DNA of 64,000 bases from assembly GCA_018873245.2 (NCBI GenBank), contig JAEMBT020000006.1, positions 3,195,855-3,259,854 on the forward strand, written 5' to 3'. How positions within the stretch are numbered: the first letter of the stretch is position 1; every line of letters begins with the position of its first letter. The notes beneath the pieces were generated by a model. It was given only the letters and a program-made list of their open reading frames with translations, did not search any database and was not told the DNA's origin. This DNA is from Archegozetes longisetosus (taxonomy: Eukaryota; Arthropoda; Arachnida; Sarcoptiformes; Trhypochthoniidae). Below are positions 23,601 through 35,359 of the stretch, piece after piece. The position numbers were made by a program, and so were the translations under genes.

Positions 23601-26600
23601 AAAACTAAAACGTGAAATCTGATTGGCTTTCTTACTTGAAAGCTTTTCATAAGATTTTAAAATATGTTATTCAATCAGTGATACTGGTTAAAAATTACAC
23701 TATTATTCGTGAAGTTCTCAAAATCAACTTTTGGAAGCGTATGCCATAATGAGGCAGATTTCTTAAAAGTACATGCTCCAAAGAGATAAAAAATAAAAAT
23801 TCTACCAATTATAATTAATTTATCTTTAAATATTTGTACAGATTTTAAAAAGAGCCTATTCATTAATATTTAACTGTCCTTATTAATATAGCTATAAGTA
23901 AAAGTGTGATTTTGACAAATTTATAATGATTAGTTGTTATGAAAAGGAAATTTCCATCAAAATTCAATTTCAATTCAAAATATCATTTTCACCAATTTCG
24001 AGTTTACTGATAATAAACTTTAATCAATAATTTTTATACCTGTAACTTTTACAGTCGGTTTTTCCTCATTTTGAATATAAAAAATACCCAAAATGAACTT
24101 TTATCCGAAAAGTTAAAAGTGACAAAACATCTGAATCATTATATTTGTTCAAAATAGCCATGTTTAAGCTTTTACAATGTTTTATATGTATTTATGAGTA
24201 AAAATATGTATGATATTCAAAATAACTCTTAACAGTTATAAAATAAAGCAAAATAATCGAAGAAAATCAAAATGTCATGAAAATAAAAAATAATCGACTA
24301 TTCATCATAATAGAGAAAGATAGATTCTCATTTAAGTTTTTTCGATGAACATCTTGATTGATTATTGTGTGACCAAGCGTCTAGGTTTCAGTTTAGCTAA
24401 TCCAGTATCCAGAGTTGGCTCAGTCTGAAAGTATTTTGTCCAGGTACCAGCTGAAAAACTGTCAACTTGTTATAAATGCTTTGTTTTATTACCAATTCAG
24501 TGTTATTAATTCTAAACAGAAGTAACCTAATATTTTGAAATTCTCATCTCTAATATGTTATTCGGAACCTCTCAATATTGCTAAAATCAACTTTCATTAC
24601 TCAATGCTACGAAATTACAGAAAAATACAACTATTTTTTACAATTGAGGTTTTGTAACTTATCTCTTTGATTTTTTCGTCCATATTTGTGCTCGACAAGA
24701 CTTGGCCACCCATGACTGATATGCAAACGTAGATAGGAACTAATTTTACAATTAGAGACACATTTCTTTTTATATCGAACTGATAGTGAAAAGTTTGTTT
24801 ATTATTGCTTAACATTGTAATTTTAGTTTGAATTTCTCTTAATTTCAATGTATATCTTGAAACTCATTTATAAGAAAGTGATACTTCATCGAAATTTTAA
24901 TATAACTACAGAAAATAGCTTTTTGATCTGAATTGATACTAAAATGGTACATTTCTCGATTAAAAAGTCATAAATTGCGCTTAAGTAATATTGGCTGGAA
25001 TTTCATAGGTTGATAGTTATATTAGACTTAAATAGATGAAATGAAATACTCATCAATGAGAAGAAATTAAATTCTTTTCACCTGATATTGGTCAAGTTAA
25101 ATTTAAGAATTCTCGTTATATCATTCAAATTGATTGTTGTTTTCACAAAACTGTATTGTCTATGAACTTTTGACAGCTACATAATTCTCTCAATGATTGA
25201 TTATTTCGTCATTTAAACGATAAATACAATTGTTGAGAAAAGACAATTTCGATATCAATTTTTGACAAAGACATAAATAGAACAGTATATTTGCAAGATT
25301 TTTATTATAAGTTTAAAGAATACTTGTAGATCTAAAGAATAGTAAAAGTTCAATCATAAAATGCTCGGTAGGTTATTGGACTATATTATTATTTTACTTT
25401 GATATCAGTCTTAGATAAATTCAAAGTCGGTTCGGGAATCGACATCCCAATAAATAGAGAACTCAAACAATTTTCAAACTGAATTTTTTAAACAAGAAAT
25501 TTCTATGCGTTTTGGCAACTTTAGCAGATTGTTAGTATCTTTTTGAAACATCATTAAAACCTTGTTAAATTCAATCTCCCTCATGTTGGCTTAAGATTAA
25601 AGTTGGAGTGCCTGTACACCTTTAGTTCTCACTGACTTATCCACTGCAAATTCATACAAATACAAAGGCTAGAAAAATAAGAGTGGGAGCCATATAGTTA
25701 TGGGAGTTATACTTTATATTCTACTTGTATTATATTATATAATTACTTTATAGTCTTGGTATAAGCAAAAATAGGGTATCGACGATATGCATTTAAATTA
25801 GATTAAAAATAAACTGAGACATTTTTGACGCGCAGTGTTATTAATGACTATACCCCCTCATTTTTTAGTAAAAGCTAATAAATCATTATTTCGGTTCGTT
25901 ACATCTTGATTTTGAAGATTAATGCTTATGCCACGAAACGCATTGGGGGGCTAATTTTCTTGTTATTATTTTATTTACAATACACTAATTTTTGGTTTTA
26001 TAATTTAAATTTTCAACTTTTCAACGTTTAATGAAGAGGGTCGTGAATTTGGCAGTGTTTTTATATGATTCAAAATAAATCCATCCCTCTTTCCTGATCT
26101 TTGTTAGGAAAAATTAACTAAAGAGAGATGTCTTGAATTATTAATTGAGATTCAAGTCTTATTAACGGTTGACCAAATTAATCTATCAATCTTAATCCTA
26201 AAAATAATTGAATTTATAGTTTTTTGAAACTTGGACAACTAATGATTGCACAAGTTCGACTATATACAAAATCAATATAATTTTATTTTTGACGTAAATT
26301 AAATAAATTTTTAGTCTATATATGTCTGCTCGTAAAACAAGGGTTATGAGTTATATTCAATATGTTTTAAAATTGCTGTTCATTTGCAACGCCACTGGAT
26401 ATCTAACATTTGTCAAAATAAACAACCCAACTTCCAAATTTTCAGCTTACTATTATAAAATTTCATTTTTACACTTAAGTCAAATTTTCTACTTGTAACA
26501 TACTTTAATTGATACTCATTTCTTTTTTCATTTTATTTGAACTTTTTGCTCAAATTCATGAGATGATAAATATTCTTAACGAAAATCTACTTTCTAGTTA

Positions 26601-28590
26601 TTTGAACAGATTTCTTAGTCAATCAGTGATTAAAATAATAAACTTTTGAAAGTGAATAAACTCATACAGCTTGATTAGGTTTTAATAACAAACAAATTTC
26701 GACTTAATTTATGATGTTAAGGTGGGGATTGTTTATCAAGAAACATTTTAAAGTTTTGACTCGTATGTAGATTAGACTAAAAAGGAAGGATCTCACGCAA
26801 AGATTTTAATTTCTAAAATTTTTGTTAGGTAAATTGCTTGTTATGCTATGCTCAAAAATGATATATTTAAAAATTTTGGCTGCCTGCTGTTATACTAATT
26901 CAAACTTCTAGTTCAATGCTATGCCGGTATTGAATAAGACATACTACAACTTGAACTTATATAAAAATAACAGTATTAGCTATTTTTAGATTGTCATATA
27001 TCAGATGACTTATTTTGAACAGTAATTTTATCATTTTGAATAATTTAGATTTTTTGTATTTCACTGAAGTTTTATAGAGCACAGGAAATTGCAAGTATCC
27101 TAGAATATGCTTCCAAAATGTTTTGAAGTTTTAATGATATTATGTTCAATCCTTGTAGCCCTATCTTACCTAAAATCTTAATTGTGATATTTTCATGAAT
27201 GTTTTTTGGATTGAGCTCTAAATTTAACATTCAGCGCAATTTTTTTATCGTAATTGTTCATTATAAGTTTAGGTAACTTGTTATGCTATTTTGTAATCGA
27301 GAATCTAAATAAGTATGACTTGCAGACAACAAGTGTTCATCATTTTCAAATGTCATTTTTAGCCATGATATAAGGTGAGATTTATCTGGTAAAACAGAAT
27401 TCGAAATCTAAACATTCGTAATGAGACTCCTATTTTAAGTCAAGATAATTTATTACAAGTTTTAATTTCTTCGAAAAATATATTTGTTCAAAACCTCACG
27501 CCAAAGTTTTCTTATCAGTATTTTTCATACAAAACTGTTGATAAATCATTTTTATATCACAAACAAAATCGATATATCACTTTTAAGAAACACGTTTAAA
27601 TTATAGCTCTGAAAGAATGAGATCACTATCGTTTATATACTAGTACTAAAAGTTTACTGCAATTTGGTATTAATATTATGATTTAGTTCAGTTTTCAAGA
27701 TGCATCATAGATTATTGTATAACCTGTTATCATTTTGTCTGAATCTCAATCAAGTATTTTTATAATTCATATTAAACGATGTGGTTATCATCAATTCATG
27801 TTAAGTTTTGAAATTTAGTTATTTAGTTGCGAACGATTTAAATGAAGTATGTTTGGGCGTTGAAATTTAGAAGAAAAATAATTTAGTCAGGCATTATCAT
27901 TATAATTTATTTACTGGTTATTTGAATGGCTGAACTAACCTTAATTGTTATGAGTCATTTATTCATTCAATCATTTAAAATGTGAGGAAATAAGTAAAGT
28001 GATATTCTTGTTATTTTTTGATCTTACGATCAGAAATTTCAAGATTTCAATGAATACACGGTAGATAGTACTCAATGACTTATTACTAAAATCAATTAAT
28101 AAAACAATGGAGTGCTGTCATATATTTATTGAAAACTTTATAATTTTTGATCACATGATCAAAGGTAGTGTAGATATCATTTCACTCATTTCGTTTCATA
28201 TTCATGAAAGTTAATAGTAATAAAATTCTATGATTTGTGAAGTATCCTCATAAACTTTTGCAAAATAGCGATTTTTTTAAAGGAATGAACATATAAATAT
28301 GAAATAAGTCTCGAATTAATAATCATATTAATAATTTCGTTATTTCACAAATTTTACTGTTCCAGGTTGAATAGATTATTTATTAAATACTTACTATGTG
28401 CTTGATTATTCTGTTCACTAAAATACTTTAAATTTCTCCTTAAGCCTGAACTTTATTATTGAATAAGCTCAATAATAACATGAACATCCGGGAAATATTC
28501 AATACAATTATTTTTGAAAAGATATAAAATCTCATTATTGATACCAAGTAAAAATTAGAAAAATCTAGTGTTAGATAACAATATACTTAC
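20700..28590. other. Long AT-rich intergenic, no supported gene
   Basis: Nearly 8 kb without a supported gene. Open frames at 21485-21739, 22811-23023, 23675-23863 and 24615-24848 carry no domain, signal peptide or splice context that I recognise. The block 21640-21720 and the block 22280-22345 have GC-richer motifs with GGTATGGGTG in common. A segment at 25670-25711 resembles one at 28695-28736. Confidence 0.5.
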
Positions 28591-28593
28591 GAA

Positions 28594-28622
28594 ATTAAGG
28601 ATGGGGCAATCCCCTCCTTAAT
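28594..28622. repeat. Short GC-rich hairpin
   Basis: ATTAAGGATGGGG pairs with CCCCTCCTTAAT around a CAAT loop, with one bulged base. It lies about 310 bases upstream of the TATA box of member C. Function unknown. Confidence 0.5.
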
Positions 28623-28906
28623 ATATTAAGCTAGCAATGTATGCCTTATTATATTTACAGGTATTAGTATATAGTGGTACTTGTACATATCAGATTAGAA
28701 AAAGGAAGAGTGAGAGCAAGTCATGGGAGAGTTATATAGGAAGAGAAATTATTTCTTATTCTAGATCTTAGTAGTTAACCAAGATGAGATATAATACATA
28801 GGTAGACAGGTTGGTTATAGTCTAAGAGATCATTATGATTAAAAATTGTTCTTAACTTTTATTTTTAATGCATATTGTTATAAATGACTTTCTCTTGTCG
28901 TGGCTT

Positions 28907-28942
28907 TATATAAAGGTGATTTAAGCACGATCTTAAGTCATT
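28907..28942 (+). promoter_or_regulatory. Core promoter of member C
   Basis: TATATAAAGG at 28907-28916 is followed by a TCATT initiator at 28938-28942, with 33 bases from the first T to the initiator A. The predicted 5' UTR is about 143 bases. Confidence 0.7.
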
Positions 28943-29082
28943 AGGTAAAAAGCTGCTAGTTCGAAACTTGTATATCCTTTTGAATCATCAAGTTTTATAT
29001 CATTTGAAAGTTTCACAAGTTCTCATTGTATTTTAGTTTGACTTTATAACTACGTGAAATTAAATTTTCAGAAATCTACAAA

Positions 29083-30040
29083 ATGTTTAAGGTGTTGTAT
29101 TATTAAAAGACTACTACTTTTAATCTCAGTAAAATTCATCATGATGACAAAAAATCTAAAGTCATAGTTGCAGCCTTTTATTCGAAACTTCAACTACTCG
29201 TATGATTAATCAAAAATTTTCTCAATTTTTTTACAGCTCTTAATAGTATCAGCTCTAATAACTTATTGTAAAGCAGCCGGTGGTGGGTATGGTGGTGGAG
29301 GATATAGTGGTGGTGGAGGATACGGAGGAAGTCGAGGAGGTGGTAGTGGACTGAGTTTCGGAGGTGGTGGAGGTTTCGTAGGAGGAATAATTCCAGCCGC
29401 TGTCCAGACCCGCCATTCTGTTGAATTCAGACCTGTTGCCGTTCAGTCAGAACCTATTCAGCCGCAGACTGTTTTAGTAGACGCCGGGATTATTCCACTA
29501 ACGATCCTATTCAGGTCTGCCTCGAGTAATATCCAGGTTCTTCAGCAGCATCTGGGAGGAGCTGGTGATGTACAACATTCGCAGTCTGAAGATGAACCGC
29601 ATAGACTTATTCACGAAGTGACCAAACCCATTATTCAAGAAGTTCGAGAAGTAATCACTCCATTCAGACGTGTTACTCAAGAGATTCAACCTGTTATTGA
29701 AGATATTCAAACTATTGTGGCGAGAGGTGATGGCAGTCGTGCTTTTGGTGCTGGAGGTTTTGGAGTTGGAGCTGGAGTTGGAGCTGGAGTTGGAGCTGGA
29801 GTTGGCTTTGGTGGCGTTGTTGGCGGTGGTGGTCATGGTTTTGGTGCTGTGAGTACTGGTGGTGCTGGACATGGAGGTGGTAGTGTTAGTATCATTGGCG
29901 GAAAGGGAGGATATGGTGGAAGTAGTAGCTTTGGCTTAAGTGGTAAATCCTCTGGAAGTCGAACAGGTGGTAGCGCTAAATCGTATGCAAAGGCTGCTGC
30001 AAGTGCTGCAGGCGCTGCAAGCGCTGCAAGCTCCGCATAA
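29083..30040 (+). CDS. Secreted glycine-rich protein, family member C
   Basis: Exons 29083-29091 (Met-Phe-Lys) and 29237-30040, phase-0 intron of 145 bp with a weak donor (gtgttg) and a good acceptor (ttttttacag). About 270 residues. The signal peptide MFKLLIVSALITYCKA leads into Gly/Tyr repeats. The core has IIPAAVQTRHSVEFRPV, PLTILFRSASSNIQV, EDEPHRLIHEVTKP and EVREVITPFRRVTQEIQPV. The tail contains a pure GAGV run from a 12-base repeat (29760-29805), a His/Gly stretch, and a poly-Ala/Ser end (KAAASAAGAASAASSA). The mix of GAGV and poly-Ala blocks is silk-like in composition. No internal ATG start is needed, because the promoter and first exon lie upstream. Closest to B and D. Confidence 0.87.
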
Positions 30041-30118
30041 GATGATTTCAATTATTTATAGATACTTATTTTTAAGAGAATTTTTTCTATAATTGCATCT
30101 TTTAATTTTTATTGGGAA

Positions 30119-30124
30119 AATAAA
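30119..30124 (+). terminator. poly(A) signal of member C
   Basis: AATAAA about 80 bases after the stop codon, followed by T/G-rich sequence. Confidence 0.6.
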
Positions 30125-30435
30125 AAGTTTAATTTGTTCAGAATTTATATTGAGATATTATTTTTTACCTGAATGAATCATGGTGGTTTTTAAATAAACA
30201 TTTCAACATCAAATTTCTACTAAATTCTCCCAAACTGTTCTGAAATTTGAAAACTAGGAGACAACACAAATGTTAAGTTTATTTGATGAAATTTGCCAGA
30301 TAGTTATGTCAACTAATTAACTTGAGGGTCTTTATTTTATAAATTCTCAGTTAATTTCAATATTTCCAGAAAGAATTCTTGAAATAACCCTTCACTTGAA
30401 ATGAGATTTCTGTCAACACAACACTTAATCAAATA

Positions 30436-30800
30436 ATGGGTTTCAAATACAAGAAGTACTTCGTGAAGGTGTCGTACGGTTATAATTTGTATTATAATTC
30501 GCATTCAGACAAACCGAAACAGTTTACTGTTGATTACTTTGTTGAAGAAAATGTGCTCAATAGTACAGTATATTTTATTTTACAGAAGTATTTGAATCGA
30601 GGGAGCTTAAAAGAAAAGCAGTAAGTGGTAGGCCTGCAAAAACAGTGGCCGGAAAGAGAGTAAAGTCAATGAAGAAAATGCTTGCCTACAAAGAAAAATT
30701 TCACAGCTAACATGTGCAAAAACTCAAATGTACCCAACAACGTGTTACACATGTATTAAAGATTAATGCGTTAATTATTGAGGAGCGAAAAATGCCAATT
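30436..30800 (+). pseudogene. Mariner-type transposase N-terminal relic
   Basis: A 62-codon frame ends STVYFILQKYLNRGSL and then shifts by one base near 30613. In the new frame it continues RKAVSGRPAKTVAGKRVKSM, then a TAA stop, then LKCTQQRVTHVLK and RKMP. The order (STVY.IL helix, GSL.RK..GRPAK linker, then CTQ..V...L recognition helix, then R.KMP) is the paired helix-turn-helix DNA-binding region of mariner-like transposases. The DDE catalytic part is not recognisable downstream. At least one frameshift and one stop make it a dead copy. I did not find its terminal repeats. Confidence 0.65.
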
Positions 30801-33800
30801 AGCTCAAAAATGTCAATCGTATCAAATCTTGTCTAAAAGAAGTTGATTTGAATGTCGTTTAAAGGATTTGAGATAGGATCTGAACCAACTTAAGAAAAAC
30901 AGTAGGAGGCAGTTGCACATTAAATCAAATTATTAATATATTCGAATATAATGTAATTTAAAAATCAAAGTTTGAATAAAGTGTTCAATAAAAATTTTAT
31001 GAGTTGATAAATTGATTCTATAACTTTATTTGTGAGGTGTTAGCTAAACATTTATAGATTTTCTCAGCTCAAAAGACCACTTAATATAGACAATCATTTA
31101 ATTGAAAACGTGTATTATTCATTCATAATTTAAGATTCATCTTGGACAATAATTAGAATCAAAGTTGAAAGTTATAAGTAGTTTGATTAATTTTATCTAA
31201 CAAAAAAATTGTTTTTTAAATACTATAACACAAAGCTTTGATCTATTATTAGCGCAAAAGTGTTACTGATAACCATTTAAGTAGTCAAATTTGTAAAGAG
31301 GAAGAGAAAAATAATACAAAAAATACTTACACTTTCTTTATAGAACATATATGTCAATATAATAGAATCGAAGTTTCTTTGCTATAGCTATTGTATCGGA
31401 CAAGGCCATTAAAAGGTCAAGTCGATCAAATTGTATTTATGAATCTTATAATTAAGCTTCAGATTTTGGAATTACTACAATGTAAATTCATTCCATATTA
31501 TTAATGGTAAATTATTATTATTATTAATGATTCAATTTTGCTTTATTTATCTAACATACGCCATGTACTAATATGATCATACGAATTTCTTAAAAGAAAA
31601 AATATCTTTTGCTATAAAACAAAATGAATAGAACTTTGAATTTTGATTGTCAATAGTTATAAATGGACTTTTAAAAACAAAATAGTACTTTTGATGACTA
31701 AAATCAATGATTAAAATCTATAATAGTCTTAAAAGTTGTAAAGTGAAGTTGACAATTAACTGGTAACTCATCCAGATCGTGATTACAAGCCACGATGTTT
31801 CTATAGTTCTTGAATGAAAGCGTGAGTTAACTAGTGTGTTAGTCATTGTTGAGCTCACCAAGAGAACCAAAGATTAGATCAAGTTGAATCACTAGATTAG
31901 CTTTTATCACATTTTTTTGACAAAAAAGTTCACTTCATTGGATAGTCTCAATATATTTGAAGAAAGATTATTAAAATATATTGAATGGGAACTTATGATT
32001 AAGTTAAAAAATAGTTTTTAGCTGAATTAGGGGCTTACAAAAGCACAAATTCTAAAAGTCTTTAGAATCGAAACATTCATTATTTAGATTACAACAAGAA
32101 AGATATTATATTTGAGAAATCTTTTAGCCGTGATAGATCACTCATGCTACAGCAATTATAGGAAAATAATTAATTACCCTATTTTCACCAATTTAGCCCC
32201 CTGGTGATACAAGAAAAAATGTTTAATTCCTAGAAATTTTAGTTTTGCGGGTAATACATAAAATTTTTTAAATATATTTATAATACGTTCTATTAACATA
32301 TTTTTAATTTTACAACCGCATATTAACACGTTGGTAAAGTTTAGAAATTACAAGAAGTGCGAGCAATATAAGCGCGGACCATACATGGAGTGCGGACTAT
32401 AGTTGCGAAAATAGGGTGTCTATTTTAAAAGAACTACTTAATATGTCTTATTAGATTTATTCAGAGAGTTTTGATACAATTTTTCATAGGTTATAGCTTT
32501 CAAGTAATTCAAATAATCCAATTAATTTTTAAGTGGTTTGCGGAAATAATTTCTACGATATTAGATATTCGGAAGATATTATCTACGGAAATTCCAGAAA
32601 AAAATGAATAGAAAATTCTAATTGTTGAGTCAAAGTTATATTCAAATTTCAAAACTGATGAAGATAGACATCGCTAAAACTATTCAGAATTTTCGATTCA
32701 GAAGACGTAATGAACATTTGTTAAGGGGATAAGACTGAATTCTTTTAATATATATTCGGTAGCAAGTAAACCTAAAAAGTTGTCAACTCAATCAATGGAA
32801 AGCATAGTAAAATACTGAATTGTAATCAAGTTTTTTATCAGATCATTTTATAAAAAATTCAATAAAATCTTAGCTCAAGTTCCAAATAGAAAAGATTTCA
32901 TCAAAATGTCCTAATATTAGAGAATTCGACAGAGATTTAACATTTTTTGAACTTTTACTCAAAAGTCAGAGTTATGATAATTAAAAACTATACCGATCTT
33001 ATTCGAAACAAATTCTGATGAAAAATTAGGATGATCTCAAAAATTGTAAAATAATGTTCATAGTTTATAATTATTTCATCCGGAACTCTATAACAAGTCA
33101 CGATACTAGTCGATAGTTCCTGAATCAAAGTATTAGTGTATCAATTATTGTTGTGAACATCAAGAAGAGTGAAAAGTAGTTCAATATTTTAATTATTAAC
33201 TTTTAATGTCATTTCTTATGCAAAAAATTAGACCTCATTATTTCATTTGTATCAGCGAATAGTTATTGTATATTTAACGAAGAGTTATCAAAAATATATA
33301 TAATTAGCGTTTCAGTAAGAAAAATCACTTTTAAACTACAACTTCAGTTCATTTTGTTATATGATGGCATGTTAATAAAAAAAACACGCGAAAGTTTTTC
33401 AAATGAACGAGTCTTACTTAATTATTATTGCACTGTTCACTGTAATATTTATAAGATATTTGATTATTTACTGCAACTTTAAACTATAACCATACTATAT
33501 AAACTCACTTTTACTGAACTTTGACGTATTTATTAGAAAAATTTTACCTAAAATCTTTAACCTAAAAATATTATCCGATCCAAGAGTTGTATGCATGGCT
33601 ATGCGTTGGTAATTTTATCAATCTCTACGCAGGTTTAGTACGAGTTGTGAAAACATGAATATTCGAAAAACTTAAAAGCCTTCTAATCAGTTTATTTAGC
33701 TCAAAATCCTAACTCTTCGGTTATTTTTAAGAAAAATGTCTGTGAATGTTATAATTTACTTTACTCCAATTAACGTTCGGTTTCCAGAATATCTCGAGGA

Positions 33801-34260
33801 TAAAGTTTGATCGAGTCACACTCAGTTTTATTGTGATGTTTGATAATACCTCATTAGATGTGTGATTTTCATTTATATTCAAATTTTAATTTGTACGTTA
33901 CGAATAAATTAATAATCTATCAATTTTTGTCCCCATTTCTAAGTTTAAGAAATCTAATATGCGTGATCGATGTGAAACAGAAAAGGTCTACTAATCTACT
34001 CTAATTATTATAATGAAAAGTTGTAAAAGCCTGAGAAAACACATCATGAAATATTAATAAACTATGTTCAAGTATAATAAATGTCATGAAACAATCTGAC
34101 CCATTATATAGTTTTATAATGAAGCATTTCCGTACTATCCATTTCTATGTTCTAGTTCTTAATTGTTATTAAAGTCTAAGCTCACTTCCAGACTCATGAA
34201 GAATTTCAACTTTTCAACTCATCTCTATTCTAATTAATTCAATAAAAGCATCTAGAACTC
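30801..34260. other. AT-rich intergenic with a diverged local duplication
   Basis: No gene seen. A segment near 31768-31870 resembles one at 33077-33170 in the same orientation (shared pieces: CATCC.GA, ACAAG.CACGAT, ATAGTTC.TGAAT.AAAG, GTTGTGAAC/GTTGAGCTC). The match is partial and looks like an old local duplication. Confidence 0.4.
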
Positions 34261-34271
34261 ATTTCATTTAG

Positions 34272-34306
34272 TATATAAAGAGAGACTTCCAGTTTTTCTT
34301 CATCAG
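34272..34306 (+). promoter_or_regulatory. Core promoter of member D
   Basis: TATATAAAG at 34272-34280 with a TCAGA initiator at 34303-34307, 33 bases from the first T to the initiator A. The predicted 5' UTR is about 80 bases. Confidence 0.72.
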
Positions 34307-34386
34307 AAAATTTCGCTTTCTCTTCACTAAACATAATATCCAACTAAATTATTTGTTTTAAGTTAATCTTCATAAGCTTCATCAAA

Positions 34387-35218
34387 ATGCTCAAAGTAAG
34401 TGAGAAGTTCTTCAAAGTAAAACTTTCCAAAACGTAGATGATGAAATTTGAAACTTTTTGGATGAGTTTGCTAAGTATTCGAATTTTTATTAAAGCTTAT
34501 CATCGCTTCACTCTTAATTGTCTATTGTAACGCTGCTGGCGGTGGATATGGTGGTGGATCAAGAAGTAGTGGTGGTAGTTATGGTGGAAGCAAAGGTATT
34601 AGTGGAGGTTATGGTGGAGGACGCAGTGGCGGAGGTTTTGCAGGTGGTATAATCCCAGCAGCTGTTCATACCCGCCACTCTGTTGATATTAAACACGTCG
34701 CTACTCAGTCAGAACCTATTCAACCGCAAGTCGTTTTAGTTGATGCCGGAGTTATCCCACTAACAATCTTATTCAGATCTGCCTCAAGTGCTATTAATGT
34801 TCAGCAACAGCATATTGGAGGAGGTGGAGACACTCAACAGTCACAATCTGAAGATGAACCACACAGACTTATTCATGAGGTTACCAAACCTATTATCCAA
34901 GAAGTTCGTGAAGTTATCACTCCATATAGACGTGTTGTTCAAGAGATACAGCCTGTTCAGGAAGAGATTCAGACTATTGTCGCAAGAGGTGATGGTAGAA
35001 GTGCTGGTATTGCTGGAGGTATTGCTGGATTTGGAGCTGGTGGTTATGGTGGTAGTTCTCTTGGCGGTCTCTCTGGTGGTTCTCTTGGAGGATTTTCTGG
35101 TGGTTCTTATGGCGGTAGCTCTTCTGCTGGAGGAATCAGTATACTATCAGGAGGAAAAAGTAGTCTTAGTTATGGAGGAGCATCAGTCAGCAAATCAAGC
35201 GGTGGCAAATCTTATTAA
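34387..35218 (+). CDS. Secreted glycine-rich protein, family member D
   Basis: Exons 34387-34395 (Met-Leu-Lys) and 34496-35218, with a 100-bp phase-0 intron (gtaagtgag ... attaaag). About 243 residues. Signal peptide MLKLIIASLLIVYCNA, then Gly/Ser/Tyr-rich residues up to about 60. The core has IIPAAVHTRHSVDIKHV, IPLTILFRSASSAINV, EDEPHRLIHEVTKP and REVITPYRRVVQEIQPVQEE. The tail is made of GGLSGGSLGGFSGGSYGG type units and ends SSGGKSY. A 155-codon frame at 34788-35255 in another frame is Leu/Val-rich antiframe noise of this exon. Transcribed in the same direction as C and E; an extracellular structural role is inferred. Confidence 0.88.
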
Positions 35219-35337
35219 GTGTTCGATTTTTCCAGTCTTTTTTGACAACCGATAATTGGATCATTGATATTCGAACTGAGAAAATATGTAAAATTTGATT
35301 TCTTGAAATGATCATTTTGTAAATTATTGAAAAAAAC

Positions 35338-35343
35338 AATAAA
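35338..35343 (+). terminator. poly(A) signal of member D
   Basis: AATAAA 120 bases after the stop codon, followed by a T-rich stretch. Confidence 0.6.
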
Positions 35344-35359
35344 ACTAGGTTAATTTATG

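Noticed and set aside
34788..35255. 155-codon plus-strand frame across member D
   Set aside because: It is a shifted frame of the true second exon, giving Leu/Val-rich noise. The real frame matches six paralogues.
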